Shown: positions 1 through 6,905, counted from the stretch's first letter. The stretch is 7,635 nt of DNA from Methanobacteriota archaeon (GCA_009936765.1 JAACDL010000068.1:1-7635), one strand, 5' to 3'. Notes: generated by a model from the letters alone, not told the origin. Numbers and translations are program-made.

Positions 1-293
1 GGGGATGAATTACCAGAGCGCATGCCAGAGTATCTGTCATGCATGTAAGAAGGTTCAACCTTCATTGACTCAGCGTCAGCATATACAATTCCAAGACCGG
101 TTGTTGAACCCATCCCGAAGCGAGTATTTACATTCTTTATGACAATCAAATCACGGTTAGAACCAGGTTCAATTGAAGCAATTCCATTCAACATTTCAAC
201 ACGAGATGGTGTAGCTGTACCTTCATGGTTCCAGCGGAATTCGATCTCGACTCTTTTGAGTAGCGGGTTTTCTTTACGGTCAATTATTTCCAT
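1..293 (-). CDS. rps24e: Small ribosomal subunit protein S24e (eS24), 3' end cut by window
   Basis: This is the N-terminal 97 residues of ribosomal protein S24e, a component of the small ribosomal subunit in archaea and eukaryotes. The translation starts MEIIDRKENPLLKR. It carries the ATPSR segment near residues 27-31 and the family core NTRFGMGSTTGLGIVYAD at about residues 56-73, which matches the usual T-[KR]-FG-x3-TxGxxxVYD pattern. Archaeal S24e is about 100 residues, so only the last few residues lie beyond position 1. The ATG at 293-291 is preceded, after 7 bases, by a perfect AGGAGG. The gene lies 13 bp downstream of spt4 on the same strand, the usual archaeal order (rpoE, spt4, S24e), so co-transcription is very likely. 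In many archaea the next gene is S27ae, but that lies outside the window. Confidence 0.93.
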   Translation of the reverse strand, partial: MEIIDRKENPLLKRVEIEFRWNHEGTATPSRVEMLNGIASIEPGSNRDLIVIKNVNTRFGMGSTTGLGIVYADAESMKVEPSYMHDRYSGMRSGNSS

Positions 294-300
294 TTTTATT

Positions 301-306
301 CCTCCT
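301..306 (-). promoter_or_regulatory. Shine-Dalgarno site of rps24e
   Basis: The minus strand reads AGGAGG, a full match to the anti-Shine-Dalgarno CCUCC core, 7 bases before the S24e ATG. It sits inside the 13-bp spt4-rps24e gap and fixes the S24e start. Confidence 0.85.
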
Positions 307-510
307 TCAGCGGATGTTTACCTTGAGTGCGTAGCTTCCAGGGACTTCTATATTGAGACGGGCAGCAATCTCTGAACGAGATGGGTCCATCACAACGACA
401 TACCCTGTCCAGTCAGATGATACCGGAGCAGATGGGTGACGAGAACATTGGTCGATATCGTCAGGAAGAATTTGGTGACATTCGCCACATGCAAAGGGAT
501 TTTTAGCCAT
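307..510 (-). CDS. spt4: Transcription elongation factor Spt4 (RpoE2, RNA polymerase subunit E'')
   Basis: This small zinc-ribbon protein pairs with Spt5 (NusG) on RNA polymerase to promote processive elongation. Its 67 residues are close to the usual archaeal length of about 60-65. The diagnostic core is the SDWTGYVVVMDPSRSEIA segment (about residues 32-49), followed by ARLNIEVPGSYALKV, matching the family pattern (D-W-x-G, then DP-x-RSEIA-x-RL, then PG-x-YAL). The zinc site is unusual. The first pair is a normal CGEC (Cys8, Cys11), but the second knuckle reads C-S-R-H (Cys22, His25) where most relatives have CxxC. A Cys3His site could still bind zinc. The ATG is preceded after 8 bases by AGGAG, and the gene follows rpoE by 15 bp, so the two are almost certainly co-transcribed. 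Its TGA is 13 bp before rps24e. Confidence 0.93.
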   Translation of the reverse strand: MAKNPFACGECHQILPDDIDQCSRHPSAPVSSDWTGYVVVMDPSRSEIAARLNIEVPGSYALKVNIR

Positions 511-518
511 TCAAAACA

Positions 519-523
519 CTCCT
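519..523 (-). promoter_or_regulatory. Shine-Dalgarno site of spt4
   Basis: AGGAG on the minus strand lies 8 bases before the spt4 ATG, within the 15-bp gap after the rpoE stop. It supports the chosen start and internal translation of a shared transcript. Confidence 0.75.
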
Positions 524-525
524 AA

Positions 526-1077
526 TCAATTCTGGTCCTCATGGATCCATTCGTGACTTCCTAGTCCTGTCTGCTTGCAAGTTAAACCAATCTTAGAACG
601 GCGTGGGTCACTGGTGTCAGGCGATAGAGATACTACTCTAGCTCTAACTGAACTTCCAACACCTAACTTACGGCCACTTTGACGTCCTTCTAGGACTCCC
701 ATTCCAGCGTTGATGTCAACGTGGTCTTCCATGATTTGTGACTTGTGAAGAAGTGCTTCCATTGGACCAATCCTAACGAAAGCCCCGAAGTCGTTTACTT
801 CGGATACAGCGCCTTCTACTACTTCATAGTCCTCTATACAGAATAATACTGCATCGAATCGGACTTCTTGGTATATTGCTCCATCACCGTGAATGATTCT
901 TCCACGGCCAATAGGTTCGTGGTTAGAAGTTACCAGAACGAATCTGTTGTTGTCATCGAAACGGCCTTCGAATGCAGAGGCTGCAAGGCGATCGATATGT
1001 TCATGCAGTGACTTCTCCTTACGGATGTATTCCGCAGGGATACGAATAGTGTCCTCTTTTGTGACGACTTTGTACAT
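526..1077 (-). CDS. rpoE: DNA-directed RNA polymerase subunit Rpo7 (RpoE', E1)
   Basis: This is the archaeal homologue of eukaryotic Rpb7, which with Rpo4 (RpoF) forms the stalk of RNA polymerase, binding nascent RNA and aiding open-complex formation and termination. The 183 residues match the usual length of about 185-190. The N-terminal domain begins MYKVVTKEDTIRIPAEYI, the family signature, and contains GDGAIYQEVRFDAVLF (about residues 64-79). An S1 RNA-binding domain spans about residues 85-165, with VNDFGAFVRIGPMEALLHKSQI at its centre (about 94-115, split here only by description). The end, SKIGLTCKQTGLGSHEWI, is the conserved Rpo7 C-terminus. The ATG follows GAGGT by 7 bases. It is the first gene of the minus-strand operon, and its leader has an inverted repeat described separately. 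The stop is TGA. Confidence 0.96.
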   Translation of the reverse strand: MYKVVTKEDTIRIPAEYIRKEKSLHEHIDRLAASAFEGRFDDNNRFVLVTSNHEPIGRGRIIHGDGAIYQEVRFDAVLFCIEDYEVVEGAVSEVNDFGAFVRIGPMEALLHKSQIMEDHVDINAGMGVLEGRQSGRKLGVGSSVRARVVSLSPDTSDPRRSKIGLTCKQTGLGSHEWIHEDQN

Positions 1078-1084
1078 TTTATCT

Positions 1085-1089
1085 ACCTC
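1085..1089 (-). promoter_or_regulatory. Shine-Dalgarno site of rpoE
   Basis: GAGGT on the minus strand lies 7 bases before the rpoE ATG. It is part of a heptamer TGAGGTA (1084-1090) that also occurs as one arm of the upstream palindrome at 1128-1145. A second purine run, GAGGAGA, lies a few bases further upstream (about 1094-1100), but it is too far for optimal spacing. Confidence 0.65.
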
Positions 1090-1093
1090 ATTT

Positions 1094-1121
1094 TCTCCTC
1101 AAACCGCTTCACTGCAGGAGA
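1094..1121 (-). repeat. Inverted repeat in rpoE leader (6-bp arms)
   Basis: The arms TCTCCT (1094-1099 on the plus strand) and AGGAGA (1116-1121) are perfect complements separated by 16 bases. In the rpoE leader RNA they could pair and hide the upstream purine run near 1094-1100. The loop is long for a 6-bp stem, so this may be chance. Confidence 0.35.
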
Positions 1122-1127
1122 GACGAG

Positions 1128-1145
1128 TGAGGTACTTGTACCTCA
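1128..1145. repeat. Perfect palindrome in the rpoE leader, possible operator or RNA hairpin
   Basis: The sequence is TGAGGTAC, a 2-base spacer, then GTACCTCA: an 8-bp perfect inverted repeat about 50 bp upstream of the rpoE start. The half-site TGAGGTA appears a third time at 1084-1090 (minus strand), where it overlaps the rpoE Shine-Dalgarno site. The repeat could be a DNA site for a dimeric regulator. It could instead form an RNA structure in which the TACCTCA arm pairs with either copy of TGAGGTA. The 2-base spacer is too small for a stable RNA hairpin loop unless the inner pairs open, which slightly favours the DNA-site reading. No regulator is identified. Confidence 0.5.
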
Positions 1146-1261
1146 TCCGTCCTTCACCGGCTAGTGCCTCGGGAGAGAAGTGTGACCGAAGTCATTCACG
1201 CCACCAGCGACCCCTATTTGAATCATACCCCGCTAAAACGAGGCATGTTGGCCTGAAACTC

Positions 1262-1300
1262 TGTGATTTTGGCTATGAAAATTAACCCTAATTATGCCTT
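1262..1300. promoter_or_regulatory. AT-rich probable promoter zone of the divergent genes
   Basis: This is the most AT-rich stretch of the 290-bp divergent region and contains TATA-like strings (GAAAATTAA near 1277-1285 and TAATTATG near 1289-1296). A TATA box here would put a plus-strand start site around 1310-1325, giving the giant gene a leader of about 45-55 bases. The zone might also serve rpoE in the opposite direction, but that would imply a long leader. No strong consensus TATA/BRE pair is visible, so the assignment is tentative. The remainder of 1078-1367, apart from the listed repeats, shows no gene or RNA that I can recognise. Confidence 0.3.
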
Positions 1301-1305
1301 TCTCA

Positions 1306-1322
1306 TGGGCCCGTAGGGCCCA
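1306..1322 (+). repeat. GC-rich hairpin upstream of the giant gene (7-bp stem)
   Basis: TGGGCCC, GTA, GGGCCCA form a perfect 7-bp stem with a 3-base loop. Each arm also contains the self-complementary hexamer GGGCCC, so DNA-level pairing between copies is possible too. It is not followed by a T-run on either strand, so it does not look like an intrinsic terminator. It lies about 45 bp before the chosen start, either in the 5' leader or at the transcription start. Confidence 0.55.
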
Positions 1323-1330
1323 AAGCCCTA
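1314..1330 (+). repeat. Second GC-rich hairpin overlapping the first
   Basis: TAGGGC, CCAAA, GCCCTA form a perfect 6-bp stem with a 5-base loop. Its left arm is made of bases that form the loop and right arm of the 1306-1322 hairpin, so the two structures exclude each other. They may be alternative leader folds; chance is possible in a short GC-rich patch. Confidence 0.45.
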
Positions 1331-1356
1331 ACAACCCCGCTTGGCCCCGTAATCTT

Positions 1357-1361
1357 AGGTG
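1357..1361 (+). promoter_or_regulatory. Shine-Dalgarno site deciding the giant gene's start
   Basis: AGGTG matches the extended anti-Shine-Dalgarno complement (AGGAGGTGATC) and lies 6 bases before the GTG at 1368. The in-frame GTG at 1359 overlaps this site and has no purine-rich site of its own, so 1368 is the better start. Confidence 0.55.
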
Positions 1362-1367
1362 GAACTG

Positions 1368-4300
1368 GTGAAAGCGCAATTTCGGGCAGTTCTGATGTTA
1401 CTGATTCTAGTGACTTCAACCATTCTTGTTCCGATTCCAACATCAGCAGACGGTGATGGTGATGATACCGCCTGGAACCCTGTTTCACAACCATGGGCAC
1501 AATACGGAAGAGATCCCGGGCATTCCAAACTATTACCCGAACATGGAGATTCTGGTCTCATGACCATTGAAACCCCCGCAATTAATTGGGAGGCTTTTGA
1601 TACAGGAGATGGTGCAGATGGATATGGTGTTGCAATTGCTAACCTTTCAAATTCAATAACTTCACCAGAAGGTGCAAAAGAAAGGTGTGGCGAAAACCAC
1701 CTCTTCGCTGTGTTGACACATACTGAAAATATTGATGAACGCCATTTGTCAATAATTGAAGGAAATACAGCAAAGGTAGCATGGGAAGTTAACCTTGGAA
1801 GTGTTGATGTAATTCGCTCTACTCCAATCATTGTTGATGTTGATGGAGACTCGAAACAAGAGATTGTCATAGTATATGATTCAGAAAACGCACTAGAAGT
1901 TGACTTGTGGGCTCCCGAGATAACTTGCGATGAATCGGGGTGGTCGGTATCTGGCCATTCTAATGAAAAATTGTGGTCTTGGTCCGATGCTGATTTGCGC
2001 ATAGGTATAGAAAATGCTCACTTTTGGACATCTCCTGAATCTGTAACACAACCCCTTCTTGCAGATTTATCACTTGATGGCAGCCCAGAATTGGTCATTG
2101 CTGCTGTCGATACGACTACCAACGAACCAACCATTGTCGCCCTCCCACTAGGACTACAGAGCCCGGAAGAAGATTGGAAGGTTGCCCTGGATAGAGGAAC
2201 CCACCCCTCTGATCCTGCATTTGCAGCATTAGATGACAATAGTGGCTCTGTTGTACTGACTACAGTAGATGAAAACAGCGGTAACTTTTGGGTATGGAGA
2301 ATAGATGGACCGACTGGTTCTTTAGATTGGGAAAGAGTTTCCATTCAAGGAACAGATAGCGACAGTAACACCCCCCGCATTAGACTACCAGGCCCTGTAA
2401 TCACTCAACTGGATACTGATGCTGCACCTGAAATGATTCTCACCTTACCATCAGATGAAAATCAAGACGAGGATGGAATGGGAGCTCAATACATAGGTAT
2501 GGAGTTGACAAGCACAGATGAAATTTGGAGATTTAGAGCCAAAAACGGTTATGCTGATGCTGAACCTTTGGCTGTTGATACCACAGGTAATGGAATAACA
2601 GACCGTGTTTGTTGGGTCACTTGGTATTCCACAGGAGTTGGTACTACCGACAGAGATGGCCTTGCTGGTTGTCATGATATTACGATAGACCCGCCGTTTA
2701 GGGAGTGGTCAAGGATTTTACAAAGTGGTAGCGGTAACGATAACGAAGGTGAAGTGGCAATCTCTCCACCAATCGCAATCGACTTGGATGGAGAAGATGA
2801 ACTAGAGTTATTGGTTGCATATGGTAAGAGAATATTTGCATTTGATGGCAATACTGGAACTTCAGCAGACATCGGCGTTGGTTGGTCATCACCAATTGAT
2901 GTACCACATAGGACATGGGCAGCACCTGCTGTTGCTGATTTGGATGGAGACGGTTACCTTGACATTCTTGTAGGTGACACCCTAATCAGTGAAGCAAAAT
3001 CAGATGTGGCACCTCTAGCAGATGGAAGAGGAATTGGATTTACTCCAACAGATCCAGACCCTGGAGAAATGGTAACTATCTCTGGGCAATATTCGAATAT
3101 AGGCATAGTTGATACTGACGAAGCTGTTGATGCCGTTCTAATGATGGACGGAGTTGAAATCGAAAGAAGTAGAGTGAATATTGCTGAAGCTACTGCTCCA
3201 TCTGGCGAAGGTGGTCCGATTACATTTAGCGTTGATATTGAAGCAACACTAGGAGTTCATACCGTCGAACTACTGTTAGATGTTAACAACAATCTAACAC
3301 AAACTCGCTATGACAATGACAACTATAGCACAACACTCGTAGTACTGGAACCTTATGTGGCTCAATTACAAATCCCAGTAGAAGTTTCCCGGGCCTTACC
3401 AGGTAGCACACAAATTGTCGATGTCACTGTAACTAGTTTGGGAAGTAGAAATGCTGCATGGACCCTTAGTTATGACAATACTATGTTACCAGAGGGTTGG
3501 TCTTTCAATCCACTAAATGCCAACGACCTCTCGCTTAACCTCGAAAGAAATACTCCACAAATTGTTCAATTCGAATTCTCTGTACCTCAAGACGCAGTAG
3601 GTTCAGATGATGCACAAGTCCCACTTAATTTGGTTCTAGACCAAGATCAAGACATCACATCTACTGCCACATTACCACTAGAGGTTGAGAGAACACGCGG
3701 CCTTTCGTTACAAGGCCCATCGGGCCTACCGATGGGAATTGGCTATGGAAGACCAGGAGATGTTGCACATGTTTGGCTACTTGTTGAAAATGTAGGTAAC
3801 GCTCAAGAGACTACTGAAATGCAATGGTCATCTAACACTTGGAGTGCAGACACCACTCTTGTTGATTACAACGGTAATACTCAATGGGGTATTGAATTAG
3901 ACCCTAATGCAAAGGAAGAATATCTGATTGAATTCGAAGTCCCTAGTTCTAAGAGCCTAGGAGATACGTCTACTGCCGTTCTGACATTATGCATAGGATC
4001 TGGCCTCGAAGAGATTTGTGAAGATTTCACAGTAACAGTATTTGCTAGTGATGTATCAAGTAACATCCCTCATATTCGTACAGTTCCAGCAACTGGTCTG
4101 ACTTGGGATTTAGAATCTAATTATGCAGGTACCAAGTTGACATGGGACATGTCGAGTGCAGGCATGCTGAAGGAAGGTTGGACATGGAGTACAAGTGGCG
4201 ATCTTGACATTAATGGCACATTCCTTGAGATGGACGGCCAAAATGGGCAATTACATCTGGATTTACCTCTCGACGCACCTCCGATGAGGCATCAATTCAA

Positions 4301-6905
4301 TCAAAGTGAAGAAAACTTAGCAAATGCTGATTTTGATATATCACTCCATGTATTGCAAGTGTTCAGAGCAGAAGCTGAAGTTGTCACCCCAAATGATGGT
4401 GCAGTAGTCAACGTTAGCGAAAGGACGAAACTGATCCTTAGACTCCAAAACCCAGGTAATGGCGAGGATACGTTCACTTTGAGTGGAAGTACACTAGCTG
4501 GTAATCTGACTCAAGCCCCGAATGTTACCTTTGAAATTACTAACCCTGTTAGGTCATTAGGACCTGGTGGAATCAGTATGGTTCCGGTTTGGGTTACTCT
4601 GCCCGGAGATGTTCCTGCAAGAGAGAGTTTCCAACTTGTTTTCGACTGGGAAAGTACAGGTAATTCAGAAGTAGGAGACCAAGCACAAATTACAATTGAA
4701 GCCAGACCAGACCACAGATGGGACATCGTTGTACAACAAGGTAATACTGTTCAAGTGACACCGGGAACTGAATTGAATCTCACCATTAATTTGACTAACA
4801 TTGGAAACAATGACGACCTACTAACACTAACTCCCAACTTCTCAGTTACTTATTCTGGAGAGGACGCATCTCTGTGGAACACTGGCATTATTAATTCCAC
4901 ACGACTAGATGTTCAAGAACAAGAAACGGTCAACCTAGTAGTACCAATTCCATCAAACACATGGGCTGGAACACAAGCGAATCTAACACTAGTTGCATCA
5001 TCTAGTGGATTTGACATAGACTATGAAATCAGTATTGTGCTAGATGTTATGGCTGTTGCAGGATGGAGACTGGATTTATCGAATACATCTTTAGAAGTGC
5101 CACCTGAAGGAGGGGAGTTGGATATAATCGTAGAACAGCGTGGCAATTCTCCTGCAAAACCATATTTCGTCAAAGCAGGTCAAGGTTGGAACATTACTAT
5201 CCCTAACAACGGAAACTCCATCGATCCGGGTCAGACCGGAATTCTGTCAGTATACGTCACACCTCCTATTGACGCAATAGCAGGTGAAGTTGGCGTCATT
5301 AATATCAGAATTTCAAATGGTGATGGAAGTGGACAAATCACCGAACAAGTCCCTGTAAGAGTCGGTTCAGCTCCAGGCATCGTAATCGATTCAGCAGAAT
5401 CTTGGAAAGTAAGTGATGGAAAATCATCATGGCCAACAGCCTGGATTGAAAACATAGGTAATGATGTTGCAATCATGGATTTGTCAGTCGCTAACCTCCC
5501 ATCAGGATGGACATTGACTGGTGAAGAGGTTGTTGTCGTAGCACCAGGAGAAGTTATGGGAATTCCTCTGCAAATTCAGCCCTCTAGTTCATGGAATGGT
5601 AACAACATTCAACTCGACATCCAACTAGACCATCCATCTCTGGGATTAATGACACACAGTATTACGATTACTGAAAGCGACACAGTACTACTATCAAGCC
5701 CTGTGCACACTGGTCGTTCTGGAGAAAAGGTATCTATTATCACAGACTCAACGAGTTCTGGGACAGAAGAGTCCTTGATACCACTACCTGAAGTGCGAAC
5801 TAACACATCACATAATGGAATGAAGTTGCACTTGGTTGGAATACCTGCTCCGGTTCACATTTCAGATTGTAATAATCTGTTTGGGAAATTGGACACATTG
5901 GGATTACAGCCATTGTCAAAGATTTGGTCGTCTTGTTTGGTTACAGCTAATGATGACCATTCTCTAGTTGCAAATGCTTGGTTACTCTCAAGTGACGGCG
6001 AGATACTTGATAGCAGAATAATTCGCCTTAGCCCTGGAGATAACACCACTGTAAACCTATCAATTAGTTCGTGGGACCCTAGCCCGGGCCTAACTAATGT
6101 TGAAGTTGTGATCGTTGATTCGAATGGAATTACATTACATTCGTCGTCTTCAAGCCATATCTCGAGACAATCTGGATGGAATATCAAGGTTGCAAACCTC
6201 GTAGTTGATGACAGTTATATCGACGTAGGAATTGACAGACAAGGATACGAGATAATGGAAGGTGCAGTCTGTAAGGTAGATATCGAATCGGAAGGCGGTT
6301 GGAGTCAATCAGTAGCAGTGGATATTTATGGAAGTAAATATGCACCTAGTGTAAGAGTCGATAGACCATCTAGTGTTGGTGATAACGCTGAAGTGACCGC
6401 CATGGTATCGTGCTTGGCACCATGGGATATTGATGACAACCCGGATGATGACACTGTGACTGAGTTTGCTAGCAAGTTACCAATAGTAACTTACGAATCA
6501 GGCGACATTTATTGGACCGCTGGAATTTCCTTGCTGCTTGTAGTGTTGGCATATCTAGGCGGAATACTGAAATTAAAGCAACCAGAACCTGAAGTAGAGA
6601 AGAAGCAAAAGCCAGAAACCAAGGTTGAAAAGAAACCAGTAGTGAAAGAAGTCGTTCAAGTTGACGACATAAGCCTGGAAGATGACTCTGTCACGGTGGT
6701 ATTGCAAACTGAAGATGAACCGGTTCATGTCGAAGAACCAGAACCTGAAATCTCTGTTGAGGAAGATGCAATCGATATTGATGACGGTACAGCAAGTGGT
6801 AGATTATCAGCCCTCAAAAGAGAAATCGACACAGATTCGGATGGAAGTGCAAAATCCAAAGATGATATTTCTAAGAGGCTAGATTCTTTCTTCTCCAACC
6901 GCTGA
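1368..6905 (+). CDS. Giant secreted, membrane-anchored surface protein: FG-GAP-like propeller, CARDB-like domain and NEW3-type Ig chain
   Basis: The protein has about 1845 residues (1848 if the upstream GTG at 1359 is used). Residues 1-27 are a signal peptide: Lys2 and Arg6, then hydrophobic VLMLLILVTSTILV, then cleavage after TSA. Residues about 35-540 hold FG-GAP/integrin-alpha-like repeats with Asp-rich, probably Ca2+-binding loops near 157 (DVDGD), 233 (DLSLDG), 349 (DTDAA), 404 (DTTGNG), 472 (DLDGED) and 524 (DLDGDG). Residues about 555-660 resemble a CARDB domain. Ig-like NEW3-type units follow to about 1437, marked by recurring N-x-G-N turns, LPEGW/LPSGW strands and VP-x-AG segments. 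Residues about 1438-1712 form a less clear Cys-containing membrane-proximal region. A single transmembrane helix lies at about 1716-1736 (WTAGISLLLVVLAYLGGILK). A Lys/Glu/Val-rich then acidic cytoplasmic tail of about 109 residues ends in KRLDSFFSNR. Many N-x-S/T sequons suggest glycosylation. An adhesion or envelope role is inferred from architecture; no catalytic motif is visible. Confidence 0.9.
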   Translation: MKAQFRAVLMLLILVTSTILVPIPTSADGDGDDTAWNPVSQPWAQYGRDPGHSKLLPEHGDSGLMTIETPAINWEAFDTGDGADGYGVAIANLSNSITSPEGAKERCGENHLFAVLTHTENIDERHLSIIEGNTAKVAWEVNLGSVDVIRSTPIIVDVDGDSKQEIVIVYDSENALEVDLWAPEITCDESGWSVSGHSNEKLWSWSDADLRIGIENAHFWTSPESVTQPLLADLSLDGSPELVIAAVDTTTNEPTIVALPLGLQSPEEDWKVALDRGTHPSDPAFAALDDNSGSVVLTTVDENSGNFWVWRIDGPTGSLDWERVSIQGTDSDSNTPRIRLPGPVITQLDTDAAPEMILTLPSDENQDEDGMGAQYIGMELTSTDEIWRFRAKNGYADAEPLAVDTTGNGITDRVCWVTWYSTGVGTTDRDGLAGCHDITIDPPFREWSRILQSGSGNDNEGEVAISPPIAIDLDGEDELELLVAYGKRIFAFDGNTGTSADIGVGWSSPIDVPHRTWAAPAVADLDGDGYLDILVGDTLISEAKSDVAPLADGRGIGFTPTDPDPGEMVTISGQYSNIGIVDTDEAVDAVLMMDGVEIERSRVNIAEATAPSGEGGPITFSVDIEATLGVHTVELLLDVNNNLTQTRYDNDNYSTTLVVLEPYVAQLQIPVEVSRALPGSTQIVDVTVTSLGSRNAAWTLSYDNTMLPEGWSFNPLNANDLSLNLERNTPQIVQFEFSVPQDAVGSDDAQVPLNLVLDQDQDITSTATLPLEVERTRGLSLQGPSGLPMGIGYGRPGDVAHVWLLVENVGNAQETTEMQWSSNTWSADTTLVDYNGNTQWGIELDPNAKEEYLIEFEVPSSKSLGDTSTAVLTLCIGSGLEEICEDFTVTVFASDVSSNIPHIRTVPATGLTWDLESNYAGTKLTWDMSSAGMLKEGWTWSTSGDLDINGTFLEMDGQNGQLHLDLPLDAPPMRHQFNQSEENLANADFDISLHVLQVFRAEAEVVTPNDGAVVNVSERTKLILRLQNPGNGEDTFTLSGSTLAGNLTQAPNVTFEITNPVRSLGPGGISMVPVWVTLPGDVPARESFQLVFDWESTGNSEVGDQAQITIEARPDHRWDIVVQQGNTVQVTPGTELNLTINLTNIGNNDDLLTLTPNFSVTYSGEDASLWNTGIINSTRLDVQEQETVNLVVPIPSNTWAGTQANLTLVASSSGFDIDYEISIVLDVMAVAGWRLDLSNTSLEVPPEGGELDIIVEQRGNSPAKPYFVKAGQGWNITIPNNGNSIDPGQTGILSVYVTPPIDAIAGEVGVINIRISNGDGSGQITEQVPVRVGSAPGIVIDSAESWKVSDGKSSWPTAWIENIGNDVAIMDLSVANLPSGWTLTGEEVVVVAPGEVMGIPLQIQPSSSWNGNNIQLDIQLDHPSLGLMTHSITITESDTVLLSSPVHTGRSGEKVSIITDSTSSGTEESLIPLPEVRTNTSHNGMKLHLVGIPAPVHISDCNNLFGKLDTLGLQPLSKIWSSCLVTANDDHSLVANAWLLSSDGEILDSRIIRLSPGDNTTVNLSISSWDPSPGLTNVEVVIVDSNGITLHSSSSSHISRQSGWNIKVANLVVDDSYIDVGIDRQGYEIMEGAVCKVDIESEGGWSQSVAVDIYGSKYAPSVRVDRPSSVGDNAEVTAMVSCLAPWDIDDNPDDDTVTEFASKLPIVTYESGDIYWTAGISLLLVVLAYLGGILKLKQPEPEVEKKQKPETKVEKKPVVKEVVQVDDISLEDDSVTVVLQTEDEPVHVEEPEPEISVEEDAIDIDDGTASGRLSALKREIDTDSDGSAKSKDDISKRLDSFFSNR

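Noticed and set aside
1161..1226. A short minus-strand frame of 21 codons (starting MIQIGVAGGVNDFGH) whose ATG overlaps the TGA of an 8-codon mini-frame (1223-1246), possibly an upstream peptide of rpoE.
   Set aside because: There is no convincing Shine-Dalgarno site before either ATG, the peptides have no recognisable feature, and frames this short are expected by chance in a 290-bp gap.
1205..1250. A tRNA T-loop-like string (TTTGAATC / GATTCAAA) in the intergenic region, considered as part of a tRNA gene.
   Set aside because: The flanking bases do not form a T-arm stem, and no acceptor or anticodon stem could be found around it.
893..1285. A 130-codon plus-strand open frame spanning the start of rpoE and the intergenic region.
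   Set aside because: It lies largely antisense to the well-supported rpoE gene, has no ribosome site, and its translation (serine/arginine-rich, low complexity) looks like a shadow frame.
1306..1322. The GGGCCC hairpin as an intrinsic terminator of the divergent region.
   Set aside because: Neither strand has a T-tract after the stem, and no gene ends nearby; both flanking genes start from this region.
1355..2002. A 215-codon minus-strand open frame opposite the 5' end of the giant gene.
   Set aside because: The plus-strand frame has a signal peptide and recognisable repeats here. The antisense frame is Ser/Pro/Thr-rich without any domain, as expected from the complement of Asp/Gly-rich codons.
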